From a virus: 30,597 nucleotides of DNA. The DNA is taken from positions 1 to 30,597 of IMG/VR virus record IMGVR_UViG_3300025687_004710. One strand, 5' to 3'. The notes beneath the pieces are model-generated. The model made no database searches, was not told the origin of the DNA, and saw only the letters and a program-made list of their open reading frames with translations. Positions 22,208 through 29,817 of this stretch are shown here, piece by piece (positions within the stretch are counted from its first letter, which is position 1; each line of letters begins with the position of its first letter). A program made the position numbers and the translations under genes.

Positions 22208-22434
22208 CTGTCGTAATCATAAAAGTCAAAAGATTCTTGGTCTGCATGATCAGACTTTATTAAATGAGCCAGTTCATCTTTTACTTTAAGTTTCTTACGT
22301 TTTAGTTCTGCTAGGTTTTGTGATAGTTTGGTATCACTGGGGGTTAGTGCAAGTTTAGATTCTAACTCAGTGGTGCTTAGATCTAATCTTTCATGTTGAT
22401 TAGTCAAGTATTTAATTCTATCTTTGTTGTTCAT
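22204..22434 (-). CDS. DUF465 (YdcH)-like small coiled-coil protein
   Basis: A 76-residue helical protein. The pattern QHERLDLSTTELESKL followed by LAELKRKKLKVKDELAHLI matches the H-x-x-LD...LKkkKLxLKDEI layout of DUF465 proteins, which are about 70-75 residues in bacteria and have no settled function. The acidic tail HADQESFDFYDYDR is extra. ATGA overlaps on both sides couple it to the radical SAM gene and the acidic protein. Confidence 0.65.
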   Translation of the reverse strand: MNNKDRIKYLTNQHERLDLSTTELESKLALTPSDTKLSQNLAELKRKKLKVKDELAHLIKSDHADQESFDFYDYDR

Positions 22435-23312
22435 TTTTCACCTTTAAACTCTTTTTTAAGTGATGTTATGCAGGTTCCGTATTCAGCACGTTCTGGGCAT
22501 AGACTGCATACGTCTTCTGCTGCGAAGAATGATTGTCGCCATTTTGGATTATACTGTTTCATACTCACTGGTATATAATCAAATAGTTTCTGCCAGTGTT
22601 CCTCAGCACCTCGTTCTTTAATAAACTCCTTGCCAGCAGCAATCATACCACATTTGTATAGCTCACCATCAAAGAAGGTGTGGCTAAACTTTAGTGAACA
22701 GTCATGATATGCTTTTTCAGGATCACTGTTATGTGGCATGGGGATCATGCCATCATACTCTTTAACACTGGTGCTTGAGAAGAAATGCGCATCAGTAAAC
22801 CGGAATCTAAACCCGCCAGCATCCTGTAGACACTTGGATTCAGTAGTGAACTCTTCACCATCCCTGCCTACATGATGCACTATCTCTGTTTCAATGGGTC
22901 CCCAGGATCTACCATTGGATTGCTTGAACTTTTCGATCTCTTCCCAGAGTCTAATGTCCAAATCATCCTTGTCATGGAAACTTATTTCCACACCGCAATT
23001 ATTAGCTACGCAATATTCATACAAATGTTTAACTTTATTAATTTGTAGTCCATTGCTTGTAATAATCATGGGAGTGTCAGGCCAGAGTTTTCTCAGTCCT
23101 TTAACGTAACTGAATAGTCCTGGGTGTAATAGTGGTTCACCTCCGATAATGCTGATATTACCAAAATCAAACTTAGCGGCCCAGTCTATATACTGCTCTT
23201 CGTTGAAGTTGATATGGCCCTTGCGAGGAAAATTGTTAAATCTATTACAATTCTCACACGCAAGGTTACATACGTTAGTAATGTAAAACTCAGCAAGTCC
23301 GAGGTTTTCCAC
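22431..23312 (-). CDS. radical SAM protein with C-terminal cysteine cluster
   Basis: A 293-residue radical SAM protein. CNLACENC gives the canonical CxxxCxxC (C15, C19, C22) for the [4Fe-4S] cluster. SIIGGEPLLHPGL (residues about 54-66) is the SAM-binding GGEP, and IITSNGLQ continues the partial TIM barrel. The C-terminal part has further cysteines (HDCSLKF, YKCGM, VCSLCPERAEYGTC) like the auxiliary clusters of SPASM/Twitch-type maturases. The start is GTG, three bases after the gp45 stop. It probably modifies a peptide or small molecule; I cannot name the substrate. I recall similar radical SAM genes near replication genes in marine T4-like phages. Confidence 0.85.
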   Translation of the reverse strand: MENLGLAEFYITNVCNLACENCNRFNNFPRKGHINFNEEQYIDWAAKFDFGNISIIGGEPLLHPGLFSYVKGLRKLWPDTPMIITSNGLQINKVKHLYEYCVANNCGVEISFHDKDDLDIRLWEEIEKFKQSNGRSWGPIETEIVHHVGRDGEEFTTESKCLQDAGGFRFRFTDAHFFSSTSVKEYDGMIPMPHNSDPEKAYHDCSLKFSHTFFDGELYKCGMIAAGKEFIKERGAEEHWQKLFDYIPVSMKQYNPKWRQSFFAAEDVCSLCPERAEYGTCITSLKKEFKGEK

Positions 23313-23314
23313 AA

Positions 23315-24046
23315 TTATTTACTCTGTGCTGGGAGTAGATAACGATAGCTACCTAGTCCACTGTCAACAGTAATCTCAGTTACGCCATCATCACTGATCT
23401 TGTAATTAATATCACCGCCGAGACTTAGGATCTTGCTAACCTGATCAACTGGCCAAGCCCAGCCACGATCTAGTTTGCCACCTACATCATGTTGGAATAC
23501 AAAGTTACCAGCATGTGTGCTAGCATCACCAAAATGTAGGACCAGATTCTTGTCTTCTGTTTTGGCAATAAACGCACCCTCGTCACTGTTAGCTGAGATT
23601 TGCATGCGTAGTCGCTGAATGCTTGCTACAGTAGGGGAAAACTCAACACCCCATTTAACTTCCTTCATAGTAACACTCTTTAGTTTGTCATTGACAACTT
23701 CTGAGACCATGAAACGGTAATCGTTCTGAAAGTCGCCACCTGCGTTTTCAAAGTGAATACCAACCGGAACAGATTCGCCATTGCGTTCCTGTGTGTTAAT
23801 AGAGATCTTAGCATCAGTAGCGTATTCTGAGATCTTAAGAATAGTACCTAATTTGTCCAAGTTGGGCATACCAAATGTGCCCATGAACTCTGGCACTGTT
23901 TTATGAAACGTGCCCTTGAGGATAACACTGCGATCTTCTGCAAGTCCCTCAATAGTGGTTTCCTCGTCAGTACCAGTAATCTTAACTAGACTGATAAATC
24001 CAAGGCTGTGCGTATGCTGCACAATGTCAAGTAGATAGTCTTTCAT
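23315..24046 (-). CDS. 45: sliding clamp, DNA polymerase processivity factor (gp45-like)
   Basis: A 243-residue protein close in length to T4 gp45 (228). It has the repeated beta-alpha-beta pattern of clamps, with segments such as FISLVKITGTDEETTIEGLA, GTFHKTVPEFMGTFGMPNL and the ending TVDSGLGSYRYLLPAQ. Phage clamps form a trimeric ring that holds polymerase on DNA and, in T4, activates late transcription through gp33/gp55. Here it sits near gp43, with the methyltransferase gene between them, and has a good promoter at 24080-24108. Clamp-binding peptides are visible in the polymerase and in the DpdA-like protein. Confidence 0.88.
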   Translation of the reverse strand: MKDYLLDIVQHTHSLGFISLVKITGTDEETTIEGLAEDRSVILKGTFHKTVPEFMGTFGMPNLDKLGTILKISEYATDAKISINTQERNGESVPVGIHFENAGGDFQNDYRFMVSEVVNDKLKSVTMKEVKWGVEFSPTVASIQRLRMQISANSDEGAFIAKTEDKNLVLHFGDASTHAGNFVFQHDVGGKLDRGWAWPVDQVSKILSLGGDINYKISDDGVTEITVDSGLGSYRYLLPAQSK

Positions 24047-24079
24047 TGAAACTTCCTTATGTAAAGTTGTTATAGTGTA

Positions 24080-24108
24080 AGTATATGTGATTTAAAAGGT
24101 GGATGCAA
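24080..24108 (-). promoter_or_regulatory. sigma70-like promoter for the sliding clamp gene
   Basis: On the minus strand: -35 TTGCAT (24108-24103), 17-base spacer, -10 TATACT (24085-24080). It starts in the end of the methyltransferase-like gene and leaves a leader of about 30 bases with TAAGGAAG before the ATG at 24046. The -35 is the same as at 28673-28678. Confidence 0.55.
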
Positions 24109-25192
24109 TATAAATCTTTATAGAATGGCTATATTTTTGCCACTCAGTTAGTGCGTTAATTTCCATTTCATGCAATTCTTTCCAGTTATTGGCGAGCTGA
24201 TCAAACCAAATTTCTGGGATATCTGCTTTGTGTTTTAATATCCAGTTTTGAACATTAACTGGAATATCATTCCAAGGATATACACGTTTTTGTATACTAA
24301 CGTCACCACTTGCTAACTTTTGTGTAGATAGTTTGCCTGGTTTACTAACCAATAACCAGGTCCAAATACCATCGGTATGATTAGTAGAATGAATATCGAA
24401 CCCCTGTCCAAACAACAGACTTTCCATTAAATCTTTGTTGTTAAGACACCTAAAATTATTGTCTAGTAACTCTAAACTTCCAGAATGTTCACAGTTGTTG
24501 TATGTAAGCAGGAGTTTACCACCAGGGCGCAAACAATTAAATATTTGTTTGACTATATCTTTGATAGGATCCAGTGGCATATACTCAAACATGTTAATAC
24601 AAGTTGCAAACCCAATCTGATTAGCAGGAACTTTTTCTAAATTATCATATATTCTTAGGCGTCGGGATGCATAAAAATCATTAAAATTTTCCTTTAATTT
24701 ATGTTTAATTTGATCAGTAGCACATATTGCATACTGCGGGTCAGCAGCATTCATTATGTTTGAATATCTAGCATCAGCGGGATTAACTTCCAGTGTAGGA
24801 TACTGCCAGGAAACATTCTGTTGAATTATGCCGATGATTTCTTTATCAAACTTCTCAGAAATCCAACTCTGGCGATCAATGAGTAAGTCTAGGTCTTGAT
24901 TATCATATCTTGTATAATCTTTCTGGAGTATTTTTCGCTCTTGTTTTTGTATGACCGCATCAATTTGGTTAGTTAGTTCACTAACTGCCTGATTATATTC
25001 GTTGGATACCCGTTGTAGCTCAGCAAGTTTATCCATGACGTTGTCATGTAGACCTGTATTTTTCCATCTGGGCTGTTGGCTCTCGATTATATTTCTGGAT
25101 TCTTCAATATTTTTCGATAAATCCCAGATAAGTTTACGAGCATCTTTTTTATGTTTATGTAATAAACTGTGTGAATTTAAAAGTTTGCTCAT
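24092..25192 (-). CDS. class I SAM methyltransferase-like protein with N-terminal coiled coil
   Basis: A 366-residue protein. I choose the ATG at 25192 (MSKLLNSHSLLHKHKKDARK), preceded by GGAG; a GTG at 25204 is the alternative. Residues 1-100 are helical, probably a coiled coil. The middle has a methyltransferase-like layout: CINMFEYMPLDPIKDIVKQI (strand 4 and helix) and NCLRPGGKLLLTYNNCEH (the LRPGG turn and strand 5). The glycine-rich motif I is degenerate (NPADARYSNIMNAADPQYAI), so SAM binding is not assured. The C-terminal 80 residues are helical and unassigned. Lying between gp43 and gp45, it may modify a replication component or nucleotide. Confidence 0.65.
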   Translation of the reverse strand: MSKLLNSHSLLHKHKKDARKLIWDLSKNIEESRNIIESQQPRWKNTGLHDNVMDKLAELQRVSNEYNQAVSELTNQIDAVIQKQERKILQKDYTRYDNQDLDLLIDRQSWISEKFDKEIIGIIQQNVSWQYPTLEVNPADARYSNIMNAADPQYAICATDQIKHKLKENFNDFYASRRLRIYDNLEKVPANQIGFATCINMFEYMPLDPIKDIVKQIFNCLRPGGKLLLTYNNCEHSGSLELLDNNFRCLNNKDLMESLLFGQGFDIHSTNHTDGIWTWLLVSKPGKLSTQKLASGDVSIQKRVYPWNDIPVNVQNWILKHKADIPEIWFDQLANNWKELHEMEINALTEWQKYSHSIKIYIASTF

Positions 25193-25207
25193 ATTAATCT
25201 CCACTGG

Positions 25208-25215
25208 TATTTATG
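25208..25215 (-). promoter_or_regulatory. possible T4-late-type promoter box before the methyltransferase-like gene
   Basis: Minus-strand CATAAATA, one mismatch to TATAAATA, in the 30-base gap after gp43. It is only 16 bases before the ATG at 25192, so the leader would be very short. Confidence 0.35.
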
Positions 25216-25223
25216 TGTGTATA

Positions 25224-27911
25224 TTACTCAAAACTAAAAATACTGTCAAATTGGTTCTCAGTTTGTGTTTTTCCAGCTAAATCCCAGTCAAGTACGCCCA
25301 GTAAGTTATCAATCTTCTTGTCCACAATAGTTGCCTCCATTAAACTATCATCAAATGGCAGGTCTTTAAACCACTGCGGTAAATGCGATTGGTCTGTAGG
25401 ATAGCCTACACTGGAATATCCCAGTGGATTAGGTTTTAGTTTACAAACAATAGTCTTCATACCATCAACGATACTCTGGCTATAGTTGTCTCCATGCATT
25501 TTCTTTAAGCGATTCCAGTTAATTGCAGCTCTAACGTGTCCTGGCATGTTTGCTTTGCCGTTGTATGTTTCTGCCTTTGTTGTAGGATCAATTGACCATT
25601 CTTTAGCAGTATACATGGTTAAGTTGTTAACACGCTTGGGAGTGCCTTTTTCCCAGCCAGGTTGATCTTTAAACTGATATTTAAATTCTTTAATACGCTC
25701 TACCACATGATCCTCATTACTGCCAGTGAGAACATCCATCAATAGGCTACTTAAAAATTCTTGCATAACTGGAGGAGTATCTGAACGTTTGAGATCCAAA
25801 CCCATGGCTTTCATTTTGCCTAGTTTGCCATTTAGATCTAAACGCTGACCTTCATTATCAATAACTAGTGCAGCATAACGCTTTTTAGTGATAAACAATC
25901 CTTTGAGTGCCACTACTTCTCTAGCACCAGCCATAATCTCACCGTGTTTGCGAGTAGTATGGAATGCGGTTTCCATAAAGCTGGGGAATGTTTCGTTAAC
26001 AGCCTCGCCCAATTGATCATAGAGTTGGATACATTGTTCTTTACCCCACTGCATCTTTCCGCTTTCAACATCATCTTTAATAACTGGCCATGCACTAAAG
26101 TAAACCGAGTCAGTGTCACCATAAACAATACAATCGCCTGTGTGGTCATATTTGCCAGTTAGTAACTCGTTAACTTTTGCACTCATATGTTTGGCAATAG
26201 CCCTGCCAGTTAGTGTAGTACTCTGCCCAATACGATGGTCAAAGAAACGACACCCAGGATTAAGAATAGCACCATACAAACTGTTCAAGTTAATCTTCTT
26301 AACCAACTGTCGCTTGTCCCAGAAGGCACGCTCTTCACCTTCGCAAGTACGCATCTTTGCTTGGATCTCTTGACGTTCTGTATACCAGCGTTCTAGTAGT
26401 CCAGGCACCACACCTTTCTTTTCGTGTGTAAGTATAGTTCCGTTAGCAGTTAAGATCCAGGGCTTGTTACTGTCAAAGATTAATCGCCAGGTGTCTGCTG
26501 CACTTAGCGTGTCTTCACCGCCTGTTTCCCAGTCAATGGTAATTTCTGTGCCAACGTCCATGTCCATAACAGCCTTGTACTCAAGTGTACCAAACATGCC
26601 TTCCCAAGCACCTGCAAACGTAGCACCAGTTGCCATCCTACTTGAGATATGTTTCTCAGTCATGGACATTCTAAGTTGTCCAACGATAGTTTCTGGAGCC
26701 ATATTTAACGAACGGATAATACTAGGATACAGACTGTTTAAATCGATACTGCCGACCCAGTCATGTAACCCACGTTTAGGAGTTGCAACATAAGCACCAG
26801 CAGCTCGTACACGATCTTCGTCTCCGTGGTGTTTTCTATTAGGAACAATCAATCCTTGCTCATGTGCTTCGTTGATAATAGCCTGTTCTGTAACAGCAAC
26901 CGCACCCATTGTGGTAGCAAGTAGCACTGTGTTGGCATGTGCCAGTTCGTTACTTAAATCAATGAATCTGAGTTTCTTATCCAGCCTATCCAGCAATGCA
27001 GTGTCTTGTCTGTTATAGTCAATAAACTTTTTAAAGTCCTGATTATATAGCTGATCCAGGGTACCTTCGTATTGTACTTTACGTTCACCAAGTTCGTGTT
27101 CACCAATAGCATCCAGTGCATAACTATGCCGCTCTTCATATGTATATTTGCGATACAGTTGCATATAGTCTAAATGCTGTCTGCCAATTAAGTCATATGT
27201 GTTTTGCTCAGAGCCAAAGCGTTCAAATGTGCGCTTCTTGGGATATTGTCCAAACAAACAAAACTTGCGAGTATCATCCTTGCTTAGTATACGAGTAGTG
27301 CGGTTAATAGTATACGGAATATCATAACCCTCACTGTTCCAACCACTAAGAACATCAGCATCTTCGATAAGATCCAGGAATGTAGCCAGCATCTCAGCTT
27401 CTGTTTCAAACAGGAATGTATTGGAAAACTCGCTTACTAGATCCTTTGCAGATTCCATGCTCAAACTTTTAGGAGGAATCGCCAGTGTAATCATCTGCTC
27501 CATCCAGTTTAAGTAGACGCTAATGGCTGTAATAGCATTAAAGGGATCATCAGGACTACTGTAACCACGTTCAGGATCAAAGTCCACCTCGATATCAAAA
27601 AAAGCAGTTTGAAGTTTGGGAGCATCAACACCCAGATAGTTTTCTGCTAAACATCTAAACACAGGATTAAAGTCGCTCTCCCATAGAGAACCTCCATCGT
27701 GCATTCTTACTTCTTTTTGGAACTCCTTGCCATTGCGTGTGCTAAAACGGCTTACTGGATTACCATAGATAGTTTTAAACTTGCCGCGGGGATCGTTATA
27801 ATAGAACACATAGTTTGCAGGAAACTCACGGAATTCCCTGCGTCCCTCCACACGTTCTACAACGTGAATCCTATCATGCTGTTTATCAAACCAAGCGTCG
27901 ACATAACTCAT
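25224..27911 (-). CDS. 43: family B DNA polymerase (gp43-like)
   Basis: An 895-residue replicative polymerase, as in T4 (898). The proofreading domain has Exo I FFDIEVDFDPERG (D106, E108), Exo II WNSEGYDIPYTINR and Exo III DYNRQDTALL (D303). Polymerase motif A is SIDLNSLYPSII (D390), motif B VKKINLNSLYGA (538-548) and motif C VYGDTDSVYF (D599, D601), so both activities look intact. The tail ends NQFDSIFSFE, matching the clamp-binding tail of phage polymerases (in RB69: SLFDMFDF). The ATG overlaps the stop of the small membrane protein gene (ATGA). Confidence 0.98.
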   Translation of the reverse strand: MSYVDAWFDKQHDRIHVVERVEGRREFREFPANYVFYYNDPRGKFKTIYGNPVSRFSTRNGKEFQKEVRMHDGGSLWESDFNPVFRCLAENYLGVDAPKLQTAFFDIEVDFDPERGYSSPDDPFNAITAISVYLNWMEQMITLAIPPKSLSMESAKDLVSEFSNTFLFETEAEMLATFLDLIEDADVLSGWNSEGYDIPYTINRTTRILSKDDTRKFCLFGQYPKKRTFERFGSEQNTYDLIGRQHLDYMQLYRKYTYEERHSYALDAIGEHELGERKVQYEGTLDQLYNQDFKKFIDYNRQDTALLDRLDKKLRFIDLSNELAHANTVLLATTMGAVAVTEQAIINEAHEQGLIVPNRKHHGDEDRVRAAGAYVATPKRGLHDWVGSIDLNSLYPSIIRSLNMAPETIVGQLRMSMTEKHISSRMATGATFAGAWEGMFGTLEYKAVMDMDVGTEITIDWETGGEDTLSAADTWRLIFDSNKPWILTANGTILTHEKKGVVPGLLERWYTERQEIQAKMRTCEGEERAFWDKRQLVKKINLNSLYGAILNPGCRFFDHRIGQSTTLTGRAIAKHMSAKVNELLTGKYDHTGDCIVYGDTDSVYFSAWPVIKDDVESGKMQWGKEQCIQLYDQLGEAVNETFPSFMETAFHTTRKHGEIMAGAREVVALKGLFITKKRYAALVIDNEGQRLDLNGKLGKMKAMGLDLKRSDTPPVMQEFLSSLLMDVLTGSNEDHVVERIKEFKYQFKDQPGWEKGTPKRVNNLTMYTAKEWSIDPTTKAETYNGKANMPGHVRAAINWNRLKKMHGDNYSQSIVDGMKTIVCKLKPNPLGYSSVGYPTDQSHLPQWFKDLPFDDSLMEATIVDKKIDNLLGVLDWDLAGKTQTENQFDSIFSFE

Positions 27912-28129
27912 ACAATTAATCCTATAATATATATTAATGTTAACATAATGTTTAGCCAGAGTAAACTATTTTCTCGCCACAAATACCCAACAACAACCCA
28001 TAGTGCATTGCCCAGGATAAATGCCCAGTGGTGCCAATACCATTCAGGAACAAAACTAGCAAGGCTTGCTGCTGATACTAATGCTAATGTTGCTAGCCAT
28101 GCCAGCCATTGATAGGGTTTTTTATTCAA
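27908..28129 (-). CDS. small membrane protein, paired with its neighbour
   Basis: A 73-residue protein with three hydrophobic segments (WLAWLATLALVSAAS, WAFILGNALWVVVGYLW, LNIMLTLIYIIGLIV). The start codon is TTG, directly after the TAA of the preceding gene, with no clear ribosome site, so it should rely on coupling. Its second half (N-A-L-W-x-x-x-G-Y-L-W...LLWLNIMLTLIYIIGL) resembles the second half of the upstream membrane protein, suggesting an old duplication. Function unknown; a small transporter-like (SemiSWEET/PnuC-type) fold is only a thought. The stop overlaps the start of gp43. Confidence 0.65.
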   Translation of the reverse strand: MNKKPYQWLAWLATLALVSAASLASFVPEWYWHHWAFILGNALWVVVGYLWRENSLLWLNIMLTLIYIIGLIV

Positions 28130-28348
28130 TTATATAAACCATTGATACAAGCCAAAAAAGTTAATAACGGTGAATACCAACGACATACGCATTAAAGACC
28201 ATTCCTTCATAAAAAAAGCAGTTATTGTCCATGCAACAGAACTGCTAGTAAAGAAAATATATCCATACGCAGAGAGATCAGTGTTCGTTGCTACCATTAA
28301 AGCACCAACGATACCACCAATCTCTCCGATGTATTTGAGAAACTTCAC
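28130..28348 (-). CDS. small membrane protein, paired with its neighbour
   Basis: A 72-residue protein with three hydrophobic segments (IGEIGGIVGALMVAT, YIFFTSSSVAWTITAFFM, MSLVFTVINFFGLYQWF). The start is GTG overlapping the TGA of the DsbA-like gene (GTGA), giving MKFLKYIGEIGG. The ending INFFGLYQW resembles the N-x-x-G-x-Y-x-W of small bacterial membrane transporters such as PnuC, but the protein is too short for the full family. It precedes a similar 73-residue protein; the two could form a heteromeric membrane unit. No function can be assigned. Confidence 0.65.
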   Translation of the reverse strand: MKFLKYIGEIGGIVGALMVATNTDLSAYGYIFFTSSSVAWTITAFFMKEWSLMRMSLVFTVINFFGLYQWFI

Positions 28349-28611
28349 TGAAGTTTGCCAACGGTAGCCAAGATATTTTCAAGCTCTGCCAAGTCTTCGC
28401 TGTGCTTGGAGAAGTCTGCTTTGTATGCTGTTTTTACTGCTTTCTTAAGAACTGCTGGTTTAATTTCAAACTCTTCAGCAATTGCTTTAACAGTGTCATT
28501 GAGGCCTTCTGTTAGGTCATCAACTTCCTGCATTACAGTCATACCTTCTTGAATTAAGTGTGATAGTTTTGCTTTTTGTTCTGCGGTAAAGACGCGATCA
28601 GCGTTACTCAT
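28345..28611 (-). CDS. dsbA: DsbA-like double-stranded-DNA-binding protein
   Basis: An 88-residue helical protein, as long as T4 DsbA (89). The pattern KLSHLIQEGMTVMQEVDDL, then NDTVKAIAEEFEIKPAVLKK, then AYKADFSKHSEDLAEL parallels T4 DsbA (an I-x-x-G helix, a D-x-x-K-x-E-G/E-I-loop and a final Y-K-D-F helix) as I remember it. In T4 the protein binds double-stranded DNA and assists late transcription. It is the first gene after the promoter at 28650-28678 and is coupled by overlap to the membrane pair and gp43. The identification rests on fold pattern and length; another small helical DNA-binding protein is the alternative. Confidence 0.65.
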   Translation of the reverse strand: MSNADRVFTAEQKAKLSHLIQEGMTVMQEVDDLTEGLNDTVKAIAEEFEIKPAVLKKAVKTAYKADFSKHSEDLAELENILATVGKLQ

Positions 28612-28649
28612 ATTACGATCCTTCTAAATGTAATTTGTAATTGTCTATT

Positions 28650-28678
28650 ATAATAACACAGGCTTGCATACAATGCAA
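28650..28678 (-). promoter_or_regulatory. sigma70-like phage promoter for the dsbA-gp43 operon, with palindrome at -35
   Basis: On the minus strand: -35 TTGCAT (28678-28673), 17-base spacer, extended -10 TGTTATTAT (hexamer 28655-28650). The sequence TGCAAGCCTGTGTTA next to the -10 almost repeats that of the promoter at 95-122. A perfect 6-base inverted repeat with a 3-base gap, TTGCAT-N3-ATGCAA (28664-28678), covers the -35 and could be an operator. Confidence 0.65.
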
Positions 28679-28704
28679 CCTAAATACTTACTAGAACAAT
28701 AAAT

Positions 28705-29181
28705 TTATTTGCTATCTTTGGGAAAGGCTTCCTGATGGGGGAAATCGTAAGTAATTAACTCTGTTTGGTCTGTGCGATCAAGTCTATTTTCAGGTTCTTT
28801 TTTCTTAAACTCGCCAATGGTAGCACGGCCACGAGATGCCTGTTTCTTAGCTTCGTTTAATTTTTTCTGAGTTTGTTTATCATATACAAATCTATATAGT
28901 CTGTCTTTCTTTTCAACCATTGCCCAAAGTGTAATCCACTTTTCGTTATTCATGGTTGAAATACTGTGATGCTTGTATATAAACTTAGCAGGCTTGTCAT
29001 ACACTGGTGCGCCGATAAACTCCCGGTTAGTTTCAAAACTAATCCATATAGAAAATAACACAATTGGGATAATTAAAAACTTTTGCCATGAAAGTTTAAC
29101 AAACATGGGAATCATACAGCATAGTCCAGCAAAGATCCAAATTGCGGCTAACTGAGTAGTAGTAATGTTAAAGTCGATCAT
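28705..29181 (-). CDS. two-TM membrane protein of the stator-like cluster
   Basis: A 158-residue protein with two N-terminal membrane segments (LAAIWIFAGLCCMIPMFV and FLIIPIVLFSIWISF) followed by a soluble domain of about 105 residues that ends basic, then acidic. The soluble part has WITLWAMVEKKDRLYRFVYD, a beta hairpin, then a charged Lys/Arg linker. The start is 9 bases after the ExbD-like gene, so it belongs to the same operon and may be a third subunit of that membrane complex. No family recognised. Confidence 0.75.
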   Translation of the reverse strand: MIDFNITTTQLAAIWIFAGLCCMIPMFVKLSWQKFLIIPIVLFSIWISFETNREFIGAPVYDKPAKFIYKHHSISTMNNEKWITLWAMVEKKDRLYRFVYDKQTQKKLNEAKKQASRGRATIGEFKKKEPENRLDRTDQTELITYDFPHQEAFPKDSK

Positions 29182-29190
29182 TTTCTATCC

Positions 29191-29817
29191 TCAATTATTT
29201 TTTCTTGATATGTTATCAGCATCATTGACAATGAGTTTTTCAGTATCGTCTAATTCTAAATTGCCATCTGGCAATACCGTAAACGTAAATGCATGCTTTT
29301 CGTCACCAGGGCCTTGAAGAATTATTTGTTTAATAGATGCTTCTTTATAAGGATTAAGACGTATCAACTCAATGGTAACCTGTTCTGCACCAGTATTCGC
29401 GTCAATTATTTTTGAATACCAGTGTGTAGTTACAGTATATGTTCTTGGATCTCTGCTTCTGATAGTTAATACTTCACGGTTAATTTCATGTTTCACTGTT
29501 GCGCCCGTTTCACTAATAAACGTGTCATTTCTATAACCAAGGTCGTCTCTGTCTAAATGCATTAGTGCAATATTCTTTGTTCTAAAACTAACAATATTGT
29601 TTAAATTATCCTGCACCCACATGTCAATGTCAGTTGTACTTTGTGGATCCCAGCTCATAACTACCATGTATTCTGCTTTGGGATCAAAGTTGTGTTTCTT
29701 AGCTATGGGATTAATCAGCATAAAAGCCAGGATGAACATAAATGTAAATCCTACTAGAAGATTGAATAGTAAATCTATAAATCCAAAACTGCTTTTGTAA
29801 CGTTGTTTAGTCGCCAT
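29191..29817 (-). CDS. ExbD/TolR/MotB-like membrane protein with large periplasmic domain
   Basis: A 208-residue protein with one N-terminal membrane helix, FGFIDLLFNLLVGFTFMFIL (residues 11-30). F-I-D (D15) matches the FID-V-M/L start of ExbD/TolR helices, where the Asp carries protons. The rest is periplasmic: WDPQSTTDIDMWVQDNLNNI resembles the T-D-I-D-L-x-V beta-sandwich domains of the DUF2135 type, followed by EVLTIRSRDPRTYTVTTHWY. No peptidoglycan-binding OmpA motif is visible, unlike MotB or ZorB. The ATG lies within the end of the channel gene (11-base overlap), so the two are made together and probably form one proton-driven complex. Confidence 0.75.
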   Translation of the reverse strand: MATKQRYKSSFGFIDLLFNLLVGFTFMFILAFMLINPIAKKHNFDPKAEYMVVMSWDPQSTTDIDMWVQDNLNNIVSFRTKNIALMHLDRDDLGYRNDTFISETGATVKHEINREVLTIRSRDPRTYTVTTHWYSKIIDANTGAEQVTIELIRLNPYKEASIKQIILQGPGDEKHAFTFTVLPDGNLELDDTEKLIVNDADNISRKNN

